NCBI GenBank assembly: GCA_944358755.1 | Contig: CALVRY010000026.1 | Coordinates: 1-13,527 of the forward strand | Source of the DNA: an uncultured Bacilli bacterium | GTDB taxonomy: Bacteria; Bacillota_I; Bacilli_A; RFN20; CAG-826 | DNA: 13,527 nt | Reading direction: 5' to 3' | Part shown: positions 1-6,181 of the stretch, piece by piece | How positions within the stretch are numbered: the stretch's first letter is position 1 | How the letters are laid out: each line of letters opens with the position of its first letter | Program-made: the position numbers and the translations under genes | The notes under the pieces: model-generated | What the model was told of the DNA's origin: nothing | What the model saw: the letters and a program-made list of their open reading frames with translations, nothing else | The model's database searches: none

Positions 1-261
1 ACTGGTCGAGTTCCTTTTGATGCAAAAGACCCACATGAGGTAGCGATAATGCAAGTTGAAAAAGAAGTACCTTCTCCTTTAAAAACAAATCCAGATTTAC
101 CAAAAGAAATTGAAGAAATTATTTTTAAAGCAGTAAACAAAGATTTACACAAAAGATATAAAAACGTTTTAGATATGAAAAAAGATATCTCTGCTTTATA
201 TAGAAATAAGAAAATTATGAAGAAAAGAGGTTTCTTATCATTTTTTGGGTTTAAAAAATAA
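1..261 (+). CDS. prkC: Ser/Thr protein kinase, PrkC/Stk1 type, C-terminal part (5' end outside window)
   Basis: The reading frame is open from base 1 to TAA at 259-261, and an internal ATG at 49 is not the real start. The visible 86 residues match the end of a Hanks-type kinase C-lobe. They begin with a TGRVPF segment (the usual LTGxxPF of subdomain X), followed by a PSPLKTNPDLP loop and a KAVNKDLHKRY segment carrying the conserved subdomain XI arginine. This is the pattern of Bacillota PrkC/Stk1, which phosphorylates cell-division, wall and translation proteins on Ser/Thr. After the kinase fold the protein stops within about 25 residues, in a basic and aromatic tail (KKRGFLSFFGFKK). There is no transmembrane helix and there are no extracellular PASTA repeats, so it cannot sense muropeptides as PrkC does. 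The stop overlaps the rpe start (TAATG), so the two are probably translationally coupled. The rsgA gene usually found between them is absent. Confidence 0.88.
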   Translation, partial: TGRVPFDAKDPHEVAIMQVEKEVPSPLKTNPDLPKEIEEIIFKAVNKDLHKRYKNVLDMKKDISALYRNKKIMKKRGFLSFFGFKK

Positions 262-923
262 TGGAAAAAGAAGTTAAAGTTAGCATTTCAATATTAAATT
301 CGAATTTTCTGAATTTAGAAAATGAAATTTTACGTGCAAAGAAAGTTGGTATCGATTGGCTACATTTTGATGTAATGGACGGACATTTTGTGCCTAATAT
401 TTCATTCGGGGCACCAATTTTATCCTGCATTGGACATAAATTTAATATGTTTAATGATGTTCATCTCATGATTAGTGACCCTGAAAAATATTATGAAGAC
501 TTCGTAAAAGCTGGAGCTGACTTAATTACATTCCACTATGAAGCGTTCGATTCCATAGAAAAAATCCATGATTTAATCGATAAAATTCACAAGAAAAATG
601 TGGAAGTTGGAATTTCAATTAAGCCAAATACAGATGTCAGAGTTTTATTGCCATTTTTGGATAAAATTGATTTAGTTTTAGTAATGTCGGTCGAACCTGG
701 ATTTGGTGGACAAAAATTTATTTCGAGTTCTTTAGAAAAAATTCGCATTTTAAGCGAATATAAAATTAAAAATGGTTTAAAATATTTAATAGAAGTAGAT
801 GGAGGGATAAACGATACTACCTTTAAACTTTGTAAAAAGGAAGGTGTAGATATTTGTGTTATTGGGAGCTACTTATACAAAAGTGACAATATGTTAGAAA
901 GTTACAAAAAGTTAGAGGAATAA
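261..923 (+). CDS. rpe: Ribulose-phosphate 3-epimerase
   Basis: Interconverts D-ribulose 5-phosphate and D-xylulose 5-phosphate in the cytosolic pentose phosphate pathway. The 220-residue length is normal for this TIM-barrel family. Visible landmarks are the N-terminal SIL segment (Ser10), the HFDVMDG motif with metal ligands and catalytic Asp (His35, Asp37), the DVHLMI motif (His68), the MSVEPGFGGQKF phosphate loop (about residues 142-153) and the VDGGI motif with catalytic Asp180. All expected catalytic residues are present, so it should be active. The usual SADF after SIL is NSNF here, a mild departure. The ATG overlaps the stop of prkC by one base. No strong ribosome binding site precedes it, so translation probably depends on coupling. 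In Bacillus rpe also lies just downstream of prkC, with rsgA between, which supports both calls. Confidence 0.96.
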   Translation: MEKEVKVSISILNSNFLNLENEILRAKKVGIDWLHFDVMDGHFVPNISFGAPILSCIGHKFNMFNDVHLMISDPEKYYEDFVKAGADLITFHYEAFDSIEKIHDLIDKIHKKNVEVGISIKPNTDVRVLLPFLDKIDLVLVMSVEPGFGGQKFISSSLEKIRILSEYKIKNGLKYLIEVDGGINDTTFKLCKKEGVDICVIGSYLYKSDNMLESYKKLEE

Positions 924-926
924 CCT

Positions 927-1613
927 ATGAGTGAGTTACAATTAGCATTTTTATCTATTATTGGCCTAGGAATTATAGCACTAGCAGTTGCCTATGTTTT
1001 AGAAATTAAAAGTTTTAATAAAACAGGTAACGAAAAATATAATTTTTTAAGATTTTTTCCTTTTGAATTAAATAGATATAAAAGAGATCAATCTTCAAGT
1101 TATATTTATCCAATTTTACAAGCGTTTGGAACTTTATGTATTGCTACCGCAAGTTTATTTTTTGCTCTTCAAGTTTTCTATAAAGGCGGAGCTTCAACAA
1201 TTGGATTTATCTTATTTGCAATCTCATTTATTACCGCACTTGCTTTTAACATTTTAACTTTTATTAAGTTATCAAATTATCAATTGCATCTTATTTTTGC
1301 GGTGATTTTAGTTTGCTTAAACCTTTTATCACTCATTTGTGGTTTATTCTTTTTACCAAATAATAACTATTATTTTGTAAATACATCTAGTCAAGGAACT
1401 CAAATTACAATCTTTATTGTTTTCTTCTTGTTACTTATTTTTGAAGCAATTTTAATGTTTAATCCAGCTTATAAAAGATGGAACAAAATGGTAAAGGTTG
1501 ATGCAGAAACTTTTAATCGTCCAAAGTTTAACTATCTTGCAATGTTAGAATGGGGCAACCTTCTTATTTATATTTTAAATTTAATTCCAGTTGCTTTAGT
1601 AATGTTCCTTTAA
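927..1613 (+). CDS. Unrecognised polytopic membrane protein (about six helices)
   Basis: I do not recognise a family. The 228-residue protein has about six hydrophobic segments at residues 6-26, 60-84, 91-113, 119-143, 158-178 and 207-227. A basic, aromatic loop at about 27-58 and another at about 179-205 are presumably cytosolic. No signal peptide, catalytic motif or transporter signature is evident. It starts three bases after the rpe stop, with an AGAGGA ribosome binding site about 8 bases upstream inside the end of rpe. It is therefore the last gene of the prkC-rpe operon and ends just before a hairpin terminator. In Bacillus this position holds thiN and spoVM, and it resembles neither. 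Calling it an integral membrane protein is secure; any function would be a guess. Confidence 0.8.
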   Translation: MSELQLAFLSIIGLGIIALAVAYVLEIKSFNKTGNEKYNFLRFFPFELNRYKRDQSSSYIYPILQAFGTLCIATASLFFALQVFYKGGASTIGFILFAISFITALAFNILTFIKLSNYQLHLIFAVILVCLNLLSLICGLFFLPNNNYYFVNTSSQGTQITIFIVFFLLLIFEAILMFNPAYKRWNKMVKVDAETFNRPKFNYLAMLEWGNLLIYILNLIPVALVMFL

Positions 1614-1629
1614 TTAAAAAAGAGAGAAA

Positions 1630-1667
1630 AAAAGATAGGTCGAAGTCGACCTATCTTTTATTATTTT
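1630..1667. terminator. Bidirectional intrinsic terminator between convergent genes
   Basis: GATAGGTCGA (1634-1643) pairs perfectly with TCGACCTATC (1646-1655), and the stem is extended by flanking A:T pairs. On the + strand the stem is followed by a T-rich tract (1656-1667). On the - strand it is followed by the complement of the A run before 1634. It therefore suits both the + operon ending at 1613 and the - gene ending at 1661, whose stop lies in the + strand T tract. Confidence 0.9.
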
Positions 1668-2293
1668 TCAGCGAATTTTTTCTTGGAATATATTAATAGA
1701 ATTACGAAAACTATTAATGTAATTAAAAAGAACCAAACAGAAAGGAAAGGATAAGTAGTTGATGCAACAAAATTATTTGTATCAATTTCCGTAACTATAT
1801 TGCTTACAAATAGAAAAGGGTAAAGTACTGTTTTTACAGTAAGCGCTGGGTCTGAAGGTTCTAACTTATAATAAGATATTGGGACTCCACGTGCCATATA
1901 AAAGGCACTTTCTAAAAAATCAGCTAATAAAAACACAAAAAACATTATGCTTATTATCAAATCAATCTTACTTCTTCTTTTAATTGAAATAAGTGAATAG
2001 ATAAGTATTAGAAAAGCAACAATACAACATATAATTGAGCCGACAAGCCGTGGTACAGATTCATTAGAATAGGTCGCTATTGCAATATTCGTGCTTATCG
2101 CATATGCGAGAAAAATGACAAGAATAAAAACTGAGTAGTGGAAAGAAACGTTTCTTGGCAATTCGGTTACCATAGTTTTAATTTCTTTCTTTGTTGTATT
2201 TTTGTTAATATTGGAAAGCAAATTTCTATATTCGACAATTTTATAATGACCTTGTTCCCATAGCATGAATAGTAATGATAATTTTTTTAACAT
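1661..2293 (-). CDS. Unrecognised multi-pass membrane protein
   Basis: I do not recognise a family. The 210-residue protein has a polar N-terminal region (residues 1-50, with a KKE/KNTTKK basic stretch), then hydrophobic segments at about 53-74, 82-103, 109-130 and 183-202, with a weaker one near 153-168. The tail is lysine-rich and so probably cytosolic. No catalytic or transport motif is visible. The start is well supported: GAGGAGG lies about six bases upstream of the ATG at 2293. It is a single-gene unit. It has its own promoter candidate upstream (2366-2393), a 16-bp palindrome (2333-2348) between that promoter and the gene, and the shared terminator at its end. That layout suggests a regulated gene, possibly repressed by a dimeric DNA-binding protein, but no regulator is encoded nearby. 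Confidence 0.75.
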   Translation of the reverse strand: MLKKLSLLFMLWEQGHYKIVEYRNLLSNINKNTTKKEIKTMVTELPRNVSFHYSVFILVIFLAYAISTNIAIATYSNESVPRLVGSIICCIVAFLILIYSLISIKRRSKIDLIISIMFFVFLLADFLESAFYMARGVPISYYKLEPSDPALTVKTVLYPFLFVSNIVTEIDTNNFVASTTYPFLSVWFFLITLIVFVILLIYSKKKFAEK

Positions 2294-2332
2294 AATTTCC
2301 TCCTCTTATAAGTTTTTCTTGTTATGTTTAAG

Positions 2333-2348
2333 AGTACTCGCGAGTACT
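2333..2348. promoter_or_regulatory. Perfect 16-bp palindrome, candidate operator
   Basis: AGTACTCGCGAGTACT is its own reverse complement. It stands out in a very AT-rich gap because of its central CGCG. It lies about 40-55 bases upstream of the membrane-protein ATG at 2293 and downstream of the likely -10 box, where a bound dimer would block transcription. A role as operator is inferred from position and symmetry only. Confidence 0.45.
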
Positions 2349-2365
2349 TAACGATTTACGATTTC

Positions 2366-2393
2366 ATAATATATGGCGCCAAAAAAAACGCAA
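2366..2393 (-). promoter_or_regulatory. Candidate sigma-A promoter for the membrane protein gene ending at 1661
   Basis: Read on the - strand, TTGCGT (2393-2388) and TATTAT (2371-2366) are separated by 16 bases. The -35 box is a weak match and the -10 box a good one. A transcript starting near 2359 would run through the palindrome at 2333-2348 before reaching the gene. The placement is plausible, not proven. Confidence 0.4.
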
Positions 2394-2467
2394 GTTTAAA
2401 AGTATTTGATGATATGATTGTCAGTTATATTGAGAAAATTAAAAATATAGAAATTGGTATTTCTTAA

Positions 2468-2614
2468 AAAATCCTAGGAAAAACTCAAAAAGTAGTACTT
2501 TTTGCAATATTCTTAGCAAAAAACGAAAAAAGATATACTGTCTTTTTTAAATATTTCCCGGAAATTTTTAAAAAAGTGCTGTTTTTAATATTTATTATTT
2601 TTGTGAATTTATAG
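2468..2614. other. Gene-free AT-rich spacer with clustered short palindromes
   Basis: No credible gene is seen here. The stretch holds a series of symmetric elements. TCCTAGGA is at 2472-2479. A 19-base odd palindrome, CAAAAAGTAGTACTTTTTG, is at 2486-2504. AAAAAAGA pairs with TCTTTTTT across a 7-base loop (2526-2548). ATTTCC pairs with GGAAAT around one C (2553-2565). The stems are mostly A:T and none is followed by a clean T tract. They could be remnants of an interspersed repeat or a structured transcript, or simply AT-rich chance. Confidence 0.3.
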
Positions 2615-2644
2615 AAAAAAGGGCCGCCAAATAAGCAACCCTTT
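2615..2644 (-). terminator. Intrinsic terminator of rpmB
   Basis: On the - strand, AAAGGGTTGC pairs with GCGGCCCTTT across a 7-base loop. The stem includes two G:T pairs and three A:T pairs at the base, and a run of T follows. It begins a few bases after the rpmB stop. It is the only GC-rich hairpin in the gap and ends the - strand unit that includes rpmB. Confidence 0.82.
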
Positions 2645-2648
2645 AAAA

Positions 2649-2843
2649 TTAATTTTCTTTAAGTGATTTGTTAAGAGTACGATAAGCTCTAGCGCTCATT
2701 CTAACCTTACAAATTTGACCATCGATTTCAACTCTGTAAGTGTGGAGATTAACATCCCATCTTCTTCTTGTGGCTCTTAAACTGTGTGAACGATTGTTTC
2801 CGCTCATAGGTCTTTTACCAGTAACAGGACAAATTCTTGACAT
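2649..2843 (-). CDS. rpmB: Large-subunit ribosomal protein bL28
   Basis: Component of the 50S ribosomal subunit, binding 23S rRNA. The 64 residues give the bL28 signature: CPVTGKRPMSGNNRSHS at the N-terminus, then ATRRRW, NLHTYRVEIDG and VRMSARAYRTL. Only one cysteine is present, so this is a zinc-free version. The start at 2843 is preferred over an upstream TTG at 2861 that would add six residues. That TTG overlaps the ribosome binding site AAAGGAGG (2858-2851), which is well spaced for the ATG at 2843, and bL28 proteins normally begin two or three residues before the first Cys/Tyr-Val-Thr-Gly. The gene has its own promoter candidate (2874-2903) and a terminator. In Bacillus rpmB likewise lies on the opposite strand near the prkC-rpe cluster, so this is conserved linkage. 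Confidence 0.96.
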   Translation of the reverse strand: MSRICPVTGKRPMSGNNRSHSLRATRRRWDVNLHTYRVEIDGQICKVRMSARAYRTLNKSLKEN

Positions 2844-2850
2844 TTCGTTT

Positions 2851-2858
2851 CCTCCTTT
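2851..2858 (-). promoter_or_regulatory. Ribosome binding site that fixes the rpmB start
   Basis: On the - strand this reads AAAGGAGG, followed by a 7-base spacer and the ATG at 2843. It overlaps the alternative TTG start at 2861, which ribosomes bound here could not use. Confidence 0.85.
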
Positions 2859-2873
2859 CAAATCAGCCTAAGA

Positions 2874-2903
2874 ATTTTAGCATAGACATATGTTTTATGT
2901 AAA
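2874..2903 (-). promoter_or_regulatory. rpmB promoter (extended -10)
   Basis: On the - strand, TTTACA (2903-2898) and TAAAAT (2879-2874) are 18 bases apart, and a TGC sits just before the -10 box, giving an extended -10. The expected start is near 2867, leaving a leader of about 24 bases that contains the ribosome binding site. Confidence 0.65.
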
Positions 2904-2971
2904 GCAAAAATTCATTTTTAAACAAATATGTGTATTTTTAATTATACTTTCTGGAAAAGTTATCGCAATCT

Positions 2972-3535
2972 TTATTTTTTAATTAATGCTTTTCCATCTT
3001 TAAAAGCTTTGCCAACTTCATCTTTTAAAAGTAAATAAGTAAAGTTATCAGGATCATATGAAATTGGTTCTAATTTTAAAACATCAACTTTGCCGTTTGT
3101 TAATATAGATTCGTCAGCTGAAACATTAACTATTTCACCAACTAACATTTCGGTTTCCTCGTTGTAACTGATAAGTTTACATTCAAGTGTAAGTGGAAAT
3201 TCCTCAATTAAAGGAGCGTCAACTAAATTAGATTTTTTTGTGTGGAAATTACAAACTTCAAGTTTATTCTTGACGTTATTACCGCTAACAATGCCTAAAT
3301 AATCGCATTCTTTCACATATTTTTTAATTCCAGGAGAAATTGTAAAAGCTTTCTTTAATAAAATGTTAGCAGTGGTTTTATGATCTTTACTAACGGCAAT
3401 GGATACTTTGTTGTTGTCACTGATTGCGCCCCAAGCTGCATTCATACAATCAGGAATATCGTTTTCATCATAACTTGCAATCATGATTACAGGTTGTGGA
3501 TAAAGTAATGTTTTAACGCCTAAATTTTTTCTCAT
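2972..3535 (-). CDS. Flavin reductase family protein (FMN-binding split barrel)
   Basis: The 187-residue protein has the hallmarks of the flavin-reductase-like family that binds FMN in a split barrel. These are a YPQPVIMIASYDENDIPDCM start, the NAAWGAISD segment (about residues 32-40), HKTTANI (about 52-58), KECDYLGIVSGN (about 75-86), an FHTKKSNLVDAPLIEE segment (about 97-112) and VGEIVNVSADESIL (about 132-145). Family members reduce free flavin or act as electron-transfer partners; the physiological substrate here cannot be read from sequence. It is cytosolic, with no signal peptide. The ATG has a good ribosome binding site (AGGAGG, about 8 bases upstream). It follows the upstream membrane protein gene by 18 bases, so the two are probably cotranscribed, and the transcript may continue into rpmB since I see no terminator between. 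Confidence 0.9.
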   Translation of the reverse strand: MRKNLGVKTLLYPQPVIMIASYDENDIPDCMNAAWGAISDNNKVSIAVSKDHKTTANILLKKAFTISPGIKKYVKECDYLGIVSGNNVKNKLEVCNFHTKKSNLVDAPLIEEFPLTLECKLISYNEETEMLVGEIVNVSADESILTNGKVDVLKLEPISYDPDNFTYLLLKDEVGKAFKDGKALIKK

Positions 3536-3553
3536 AATTAACGCCTCCTAAAT

Positions 3554-4030
3554 CTATGCATTAGGGAATTTTGCGTGAAATTCCTCTTTTGAGATTAAAT
3601 TTTTTGAATGATTTTTGATTTCTATAAAAACTTTTTCATCTTTATCTAAAACAAGATAAATTGGTTTTCCATTTGTGTTATAAAAAAGTATTGTTTTGTG
3701 TTTCTCTGTATATTCTTCATCAATATAAATAACATCAGAAAAATTATATTTATCTTCTTTGATCCATTTATGATGAACAATTCCGTCTTTTAACAAAACA
3801 TAGTAATTTTGAGTAGTGAAAACAAACAATGAAAGCACTGAAATTACGAGCCAAATTACAAGAGAAATTACATCCTGAATTATACAATTTTGAATTTGAT
3901 TGTCTTCAACGTATGCCCATCCAAAACGAGATGAAAATATTAGATAAATTAAAACCAATAAAACTAGCGAATAAATCGAAAAAAGTTTCAAAATCTTACT
4001 CTTTTTCGGAAAAATGCGTTTAAATTTCAT
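3554..4030 (-). CDS. Small membrane protein with two helices and a possible PH-like cytosolic domain
   Basis: I do not recognise a named family. The 158 residues hold a basic N-terminus (KFKRIFPKKSK), two hydrophobic helices at about 15-33 and 51-72, and then about 85 residues that look strand-rich, with alternating hydrophobic residues. The order of two helices followed by a β-rich cytosolic domain resembles bacterial PH-domain membrane proteins, but that is inference from layout only. No ribosome binding site precedes the ATG at 4030, and no better in-frame ATG exists near the start. Its promoter is one half of the divergent pair shared with jetA (4071-4093). It is the first gene of the - strand unit with the flavin reductase. 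An overlapping + strand open frame at 3829-4023 has no supporting features and is a shadow. Confidence 0.7.
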   Translation of the reverse strand: MKFKRIFPKKSKILKLFSIYSLVLLVLIYLIFSSRFGWAYVEDNQIQNCIIQDVISLVIWLVISVLSLFVFTTQNYYVLLKDGIVHHKWIKEDKYNFSDVIYIDEEYTEKHKTILFYNTNGKPIYLVLDKDEKVFIEIKNHSKNLISKEEFHAKFPNA

Positions 4031-4070
4031 AAAAAATTAAAAGGAAAATTTCTAAAAAAATTATAGGTAT

Positions 4071-4093
4071 ATTATATCAAGTAATGATATAAT
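4071..4093. promoter_or_regulatory. Divergent promoter pair: mirror-image extended -10 boxes
   Basis: ATTATATCA (4071-4079) and TGATATAAT (4085-4093) are exact inverted repeats with a 5-base spacer. Each arm read outward is TGATATAAT, a perfect extended -10 box (TGnTATAAT). The right arm fires toward jetA, with an expected start near 4100 and a leader of only about 11 bases. The left arm fires toward the membrane protein gene, with an expected start near 4064. No good -35 box is seen for either, as expected for extended -10 promoters. The two cannot be occupied at once, so the two units may compete. Confidence 0.65.
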
Positions 4094-4110
4094 TTAATAG
4101 ATAAGCAGAC

Positions 4111-5529
4111 ATGAATTTATTTGATATTATTCCACAAAACTATTTTGGATTATTTGGGGGCAAAAATAGGTATATTTATATAGAAAGTCTCCTCATTCTT
4201 TTTGCTATGTTAGAAAAGGATGAAACTATTATTTCTAAAAGCGATTTTATCAAAGCTTTAAAAGATAAAGCTCAAGATTTAGATAAATTTACCTATGAAG
4301 ATGAGGATTTTGATGCAACTGATGATGACGCTCTTTTAATGAACACAATCACAAGTAAAGCAGGTTTTATTTGTCGTAGACTTGAAGAGACTGGTTGGAT
4401 CGACATTGCAATGAATCCTGATAATTTTGAAGAGACAATTGTCTTACCTCAATACACAATTATTTTACTTAAGGCTTTTCAAGATATTATTTCTGATGAA
4501 GAATCGCCTTATTTATCTCTTGTTCACTCAACATATAGTGAACTTAAACTTGAAGATGAAGAGCACGATGAACTTATGTATGCAACTTTGCTTCGTGCCT
4601 TTGATAACACTAAAAAGTTAAAGGTTGAACTTTTAACTCTTACAAACTCAATTAGAATTTTCCAATCTAAATTATCGAAATTATTCGATACTAATCGTGT
4701 TTTACATGATTATTTTGATGTTTATAAACGTAAAATTAGCGATAGATATTATCACCCATTAAAAACATTTGATAGTGTTGCACGTTTTAAAAGACCTATC
4801 ATACGTATTTTAGACGGATGGTTAAACAACAAAGAAATCCGTGAAAAATTAGTTTTCCAAGCTTCATTATCAGCTGCTGGAAACGATAAAAAAGAAATTG
4901 AAAAAGATGTTATCGAAAAAATTAACTACATTACCGATACTTACGAAAAATTAAATCTTTTAATCAATGGAATTGATAAAGAAAATAATGCTTATACCAA
5001 AAGTAGTACAAATAAAATTCTTTATCTTAATAACAATGACCGCACCATTAAGGGTCATCTTGAAAATATTCTTAAAACTTACGCAAAAAATATTAATGAC
5101 ACTAGAACTCTTTCAAAGATTTTGTCAAAAATGCAAGATTCAACCTATTTTTATGAACAAGGTTATATCGATCCATCTAGTGTCACCCTACCAATTTTAA
5201 GAAGATTCAAATATGAAGGAGTGCCAATGGAACTTGTCACTTTTGATGAAGCGACAGGTTTTATGATGGATAACTTCCTCGAAGAAACAAAAGCAATTTT
5301 CACAGATGAAAAAGTTTATGGATTTATGCATCAAGCTTTCGGAGACAAAGAAAGAATGCACATCAGCGAGATTCCTTTAGTTAATTTTGATGCATTTATT
5401 TGCTTAATTCTCGCAGTTATTAAGAAAGATGATGAAAATTGTTTCTATTACGTTGAAGAAATTGATAAAGGAAAAGTCCATACAAATGGATATATTGTTC
5501 CAAATTTCGAATTTATAAAGAAGGAGTGA
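4111..5529 (+). CDS. jetA: JetA, kleisin-like (MukF-like) subunit of a Wadjet-type condensin
   Basis: In Wadjet systems JetA bridges the heads of the JetC dimer and binds JetB, forming a MukBEF-like loop-extruding complex. The 472-residue protein has the family's opening (LFDIIPQNYFGLF, then a NRYIYIESLLILFAMLE helix). The N-terminal third is winged-helix-like, with an acidic insert at about residues 62-72 and a RRLEETGWIDI segment at about 90-100. A long helical middle contains the characteristic RYYHPLKTFDSVARFKRP stretch (about 211-228), and the C-terminal third is probably another winged-helix region. This resembles the DUF5716-type JetA. The ATG at 4111 has an in-frame stop shortly upstream. 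No ribosome binding site is visible and the predicted leader is about 11 bases, so initiation may be nearly leaderless. It ends in TGA four bases before jetB. Composition matches its neighbours, so no sign of recent transfer. Confidence 0.85.
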   Translation: MNLFDIIPQNYFGLFGGKNRYIYIESLLILFAMLEKDETIISKSDFIKALKDKAQDLDKFTYEDEDFDATDDDALLMNTITSKAGFICRRLEETGWIDIAMNPDNFEETIVLPQYTIILLKAFQDIISDEESPYLSLVHSTYSELKLEDEEHDELMYATLLRAFDNTKKLKVELLTLTNSIRIFQSKLSKLFDTNRVLHDYFDVYKRKISDRYYHPLKTFDSVARFKRPIIRILDGWLNNKEIREKLVFQASLSAAGNDKKEIEKDVIEKINYITDTYEKLNLLINGIDKENNAYTKSSTNKILYLNNNDRTIKGHLENILKTYAKNINDTRTLSKILSKMQDSTYFYEQGYIDPSSVTLPILRRFKYEGVPMELVTFDEATGFMMDNFLEETKAIFTDEKVYGFMHQAFGDKERMHISEIPLVNFDAFICLILAVIKKDDENCFYYVEEIDKGKVHTNGYIVPNFEFIKKE

Positions 5530-5533
5530 AGCC

Positions 5534-6181
5534 ATGTTTAATGAAGATTTTGCAAAAATGCCACCAAGTGAGCAAAATGAATTTGCTTCAGTTGTTAATA
5601 CATTACTTTTAAAAGGTTTTGTTGTTCGTGATATTTTTGATTCTAAAGAAAAAATCATGAGAATTAACGAAACTTATCGTTACATTGAGCGTCACTTTGA
5701 CTTAATTCAAGATTATTTGAAATTTAGCGGATGGAACCTTGAAAAAGATGTAATTTTAGGCGTTGTTGCTTTAACAAATTTCTATACAGAAAATCGAATT
5801 AGAATCGATAGAGAAACTTCCCTCATTCTTTTTGCTTTACGTCTTATTTATGAAAATGAGAAAAATGAGTCAAATTCTACTAACCAAGCAATTTATATCA
5901 CAACTCCTGGTTTAATTAAAACGATGGTTGACGATGGAATTGTTATGCCAGGAAAAAGACTTTATGGAAGAGGAATTGCTAAATCTTTAAGATTTTTAAA
6001 TAATCACAACATTATTTCTAAAGTTAGCGGAAGTTATGATGAAGGAAATGTCTCTTTTTATATTCTTCCAAGTATTGTTTATGCTCTTGATAACGACAAA
6101 ATTGTTGCAATGAGCAATGCGCTTGATGAACTTAACAAGAAAAATGACGAAAGGGGCTTATTAAATGAAACTATTAACTAG
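5534..6181 (+). CDS. jetB: JetB, MukE-like DUF4194 subunit
   Basis: The 215 residues match the DUF4194/JetB pattern, a small winged-helix KITE-type protein that binds the kleisin. They show an acidic N-terminal helix, a FVVRDIF turn, a RYIERHFDLIQDYLKFSGW stretch, then NRIRIDRETSLILFALRLIYE (about residues 94-114), the most typical segment of the family. A MPGKRLYGRGIAKSLRFLNNHNII winged-helix portion follows. Translation starts four bases after the jetA stop, with AAGGAG overlapping the end of jetA. Its 3' end overlaps jetC by 17 bases and carries the jetC ribosome binding site. This strict packing is typical of genes encoding subunits of one complex. The length is normal and nothing looks broken. 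Confidence 0.87.
   Translation: MFNEDFAKMPPSEQNEFASVVNTLLLKGFVVRDIFDSKEKIMRINETYRYIERHFDLIQDYLKFSGWNLEKDVILGVVALTNFYTENRIRIDRETSLILFALRLIYENEKNESNSTNQAIYITTPGLIKTMVDDGIVMPGKRLYGRGIAKSLRFLNNHNIISKVSGSYDEGNVSFYILPSIVYALDNDKIVAMSNALDELNKKNDERGLLNETIN

Noticed and set aside
2333..2348. Possible CIRCE element (HrcA operator)
   Set aside because: The right half (GAGTACTTAA) looks a little like the CIRCE arm GAGTGCTAA, but the nine-base spacer is missing and the neighbour is not a heat-shock gene.
2324..2467. A 47-codon + strand open frame beginning MFKSTREYLTIYDF, overlapping the palindrome and the - strand promoter
   Set aside because: It has no ribosome binding site, matches nothing I recognise, and an open frame of this length is expected by chance somewhere in an AT-rich window. 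Its overlap with the regulatory palindrome further weakens it.
2478..2650. A - strand open frame of about 60 codons running through the rpmB terminator (contains KYLKKTVYLFSFFAKN)
   Set aside because: It has no start codon of its own with a ribosome binding site, and it reads across a good terminator hairpin. It is best explained as a by-product of the A/T palindromes.
2844..2861. Longer rpmB start at the TTG at 2861, adding six residues
   Set aside because: The TTG overlaps the Shine-Dalgarno sequence that serves the ATG at 2843, and bL28 proteins do not carry such an extension.
3829..4023. A 64-codon + strand open frame opposite the two-helix membrane protein
   Set aside because: It has no recognisable protein features, no ribosome binding site and it lies antisense to a better-supported gene.
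5527..5548. TGA read as tryptophan (Mycoplasma code), extending jetA
   Set aside because: Tryptophans in the recognised proteins are encoded by TGG, and TGA sits exactly where JetA should end, four bases before jetB.
5404..5658. A - strand open frame across the jetA-jetB junction, and similar open frames inside jetC
   Set aside because: They are antisense or out of frame with recognised genes and show no motifs; low-GC coding sequence commonly generates such shadows.
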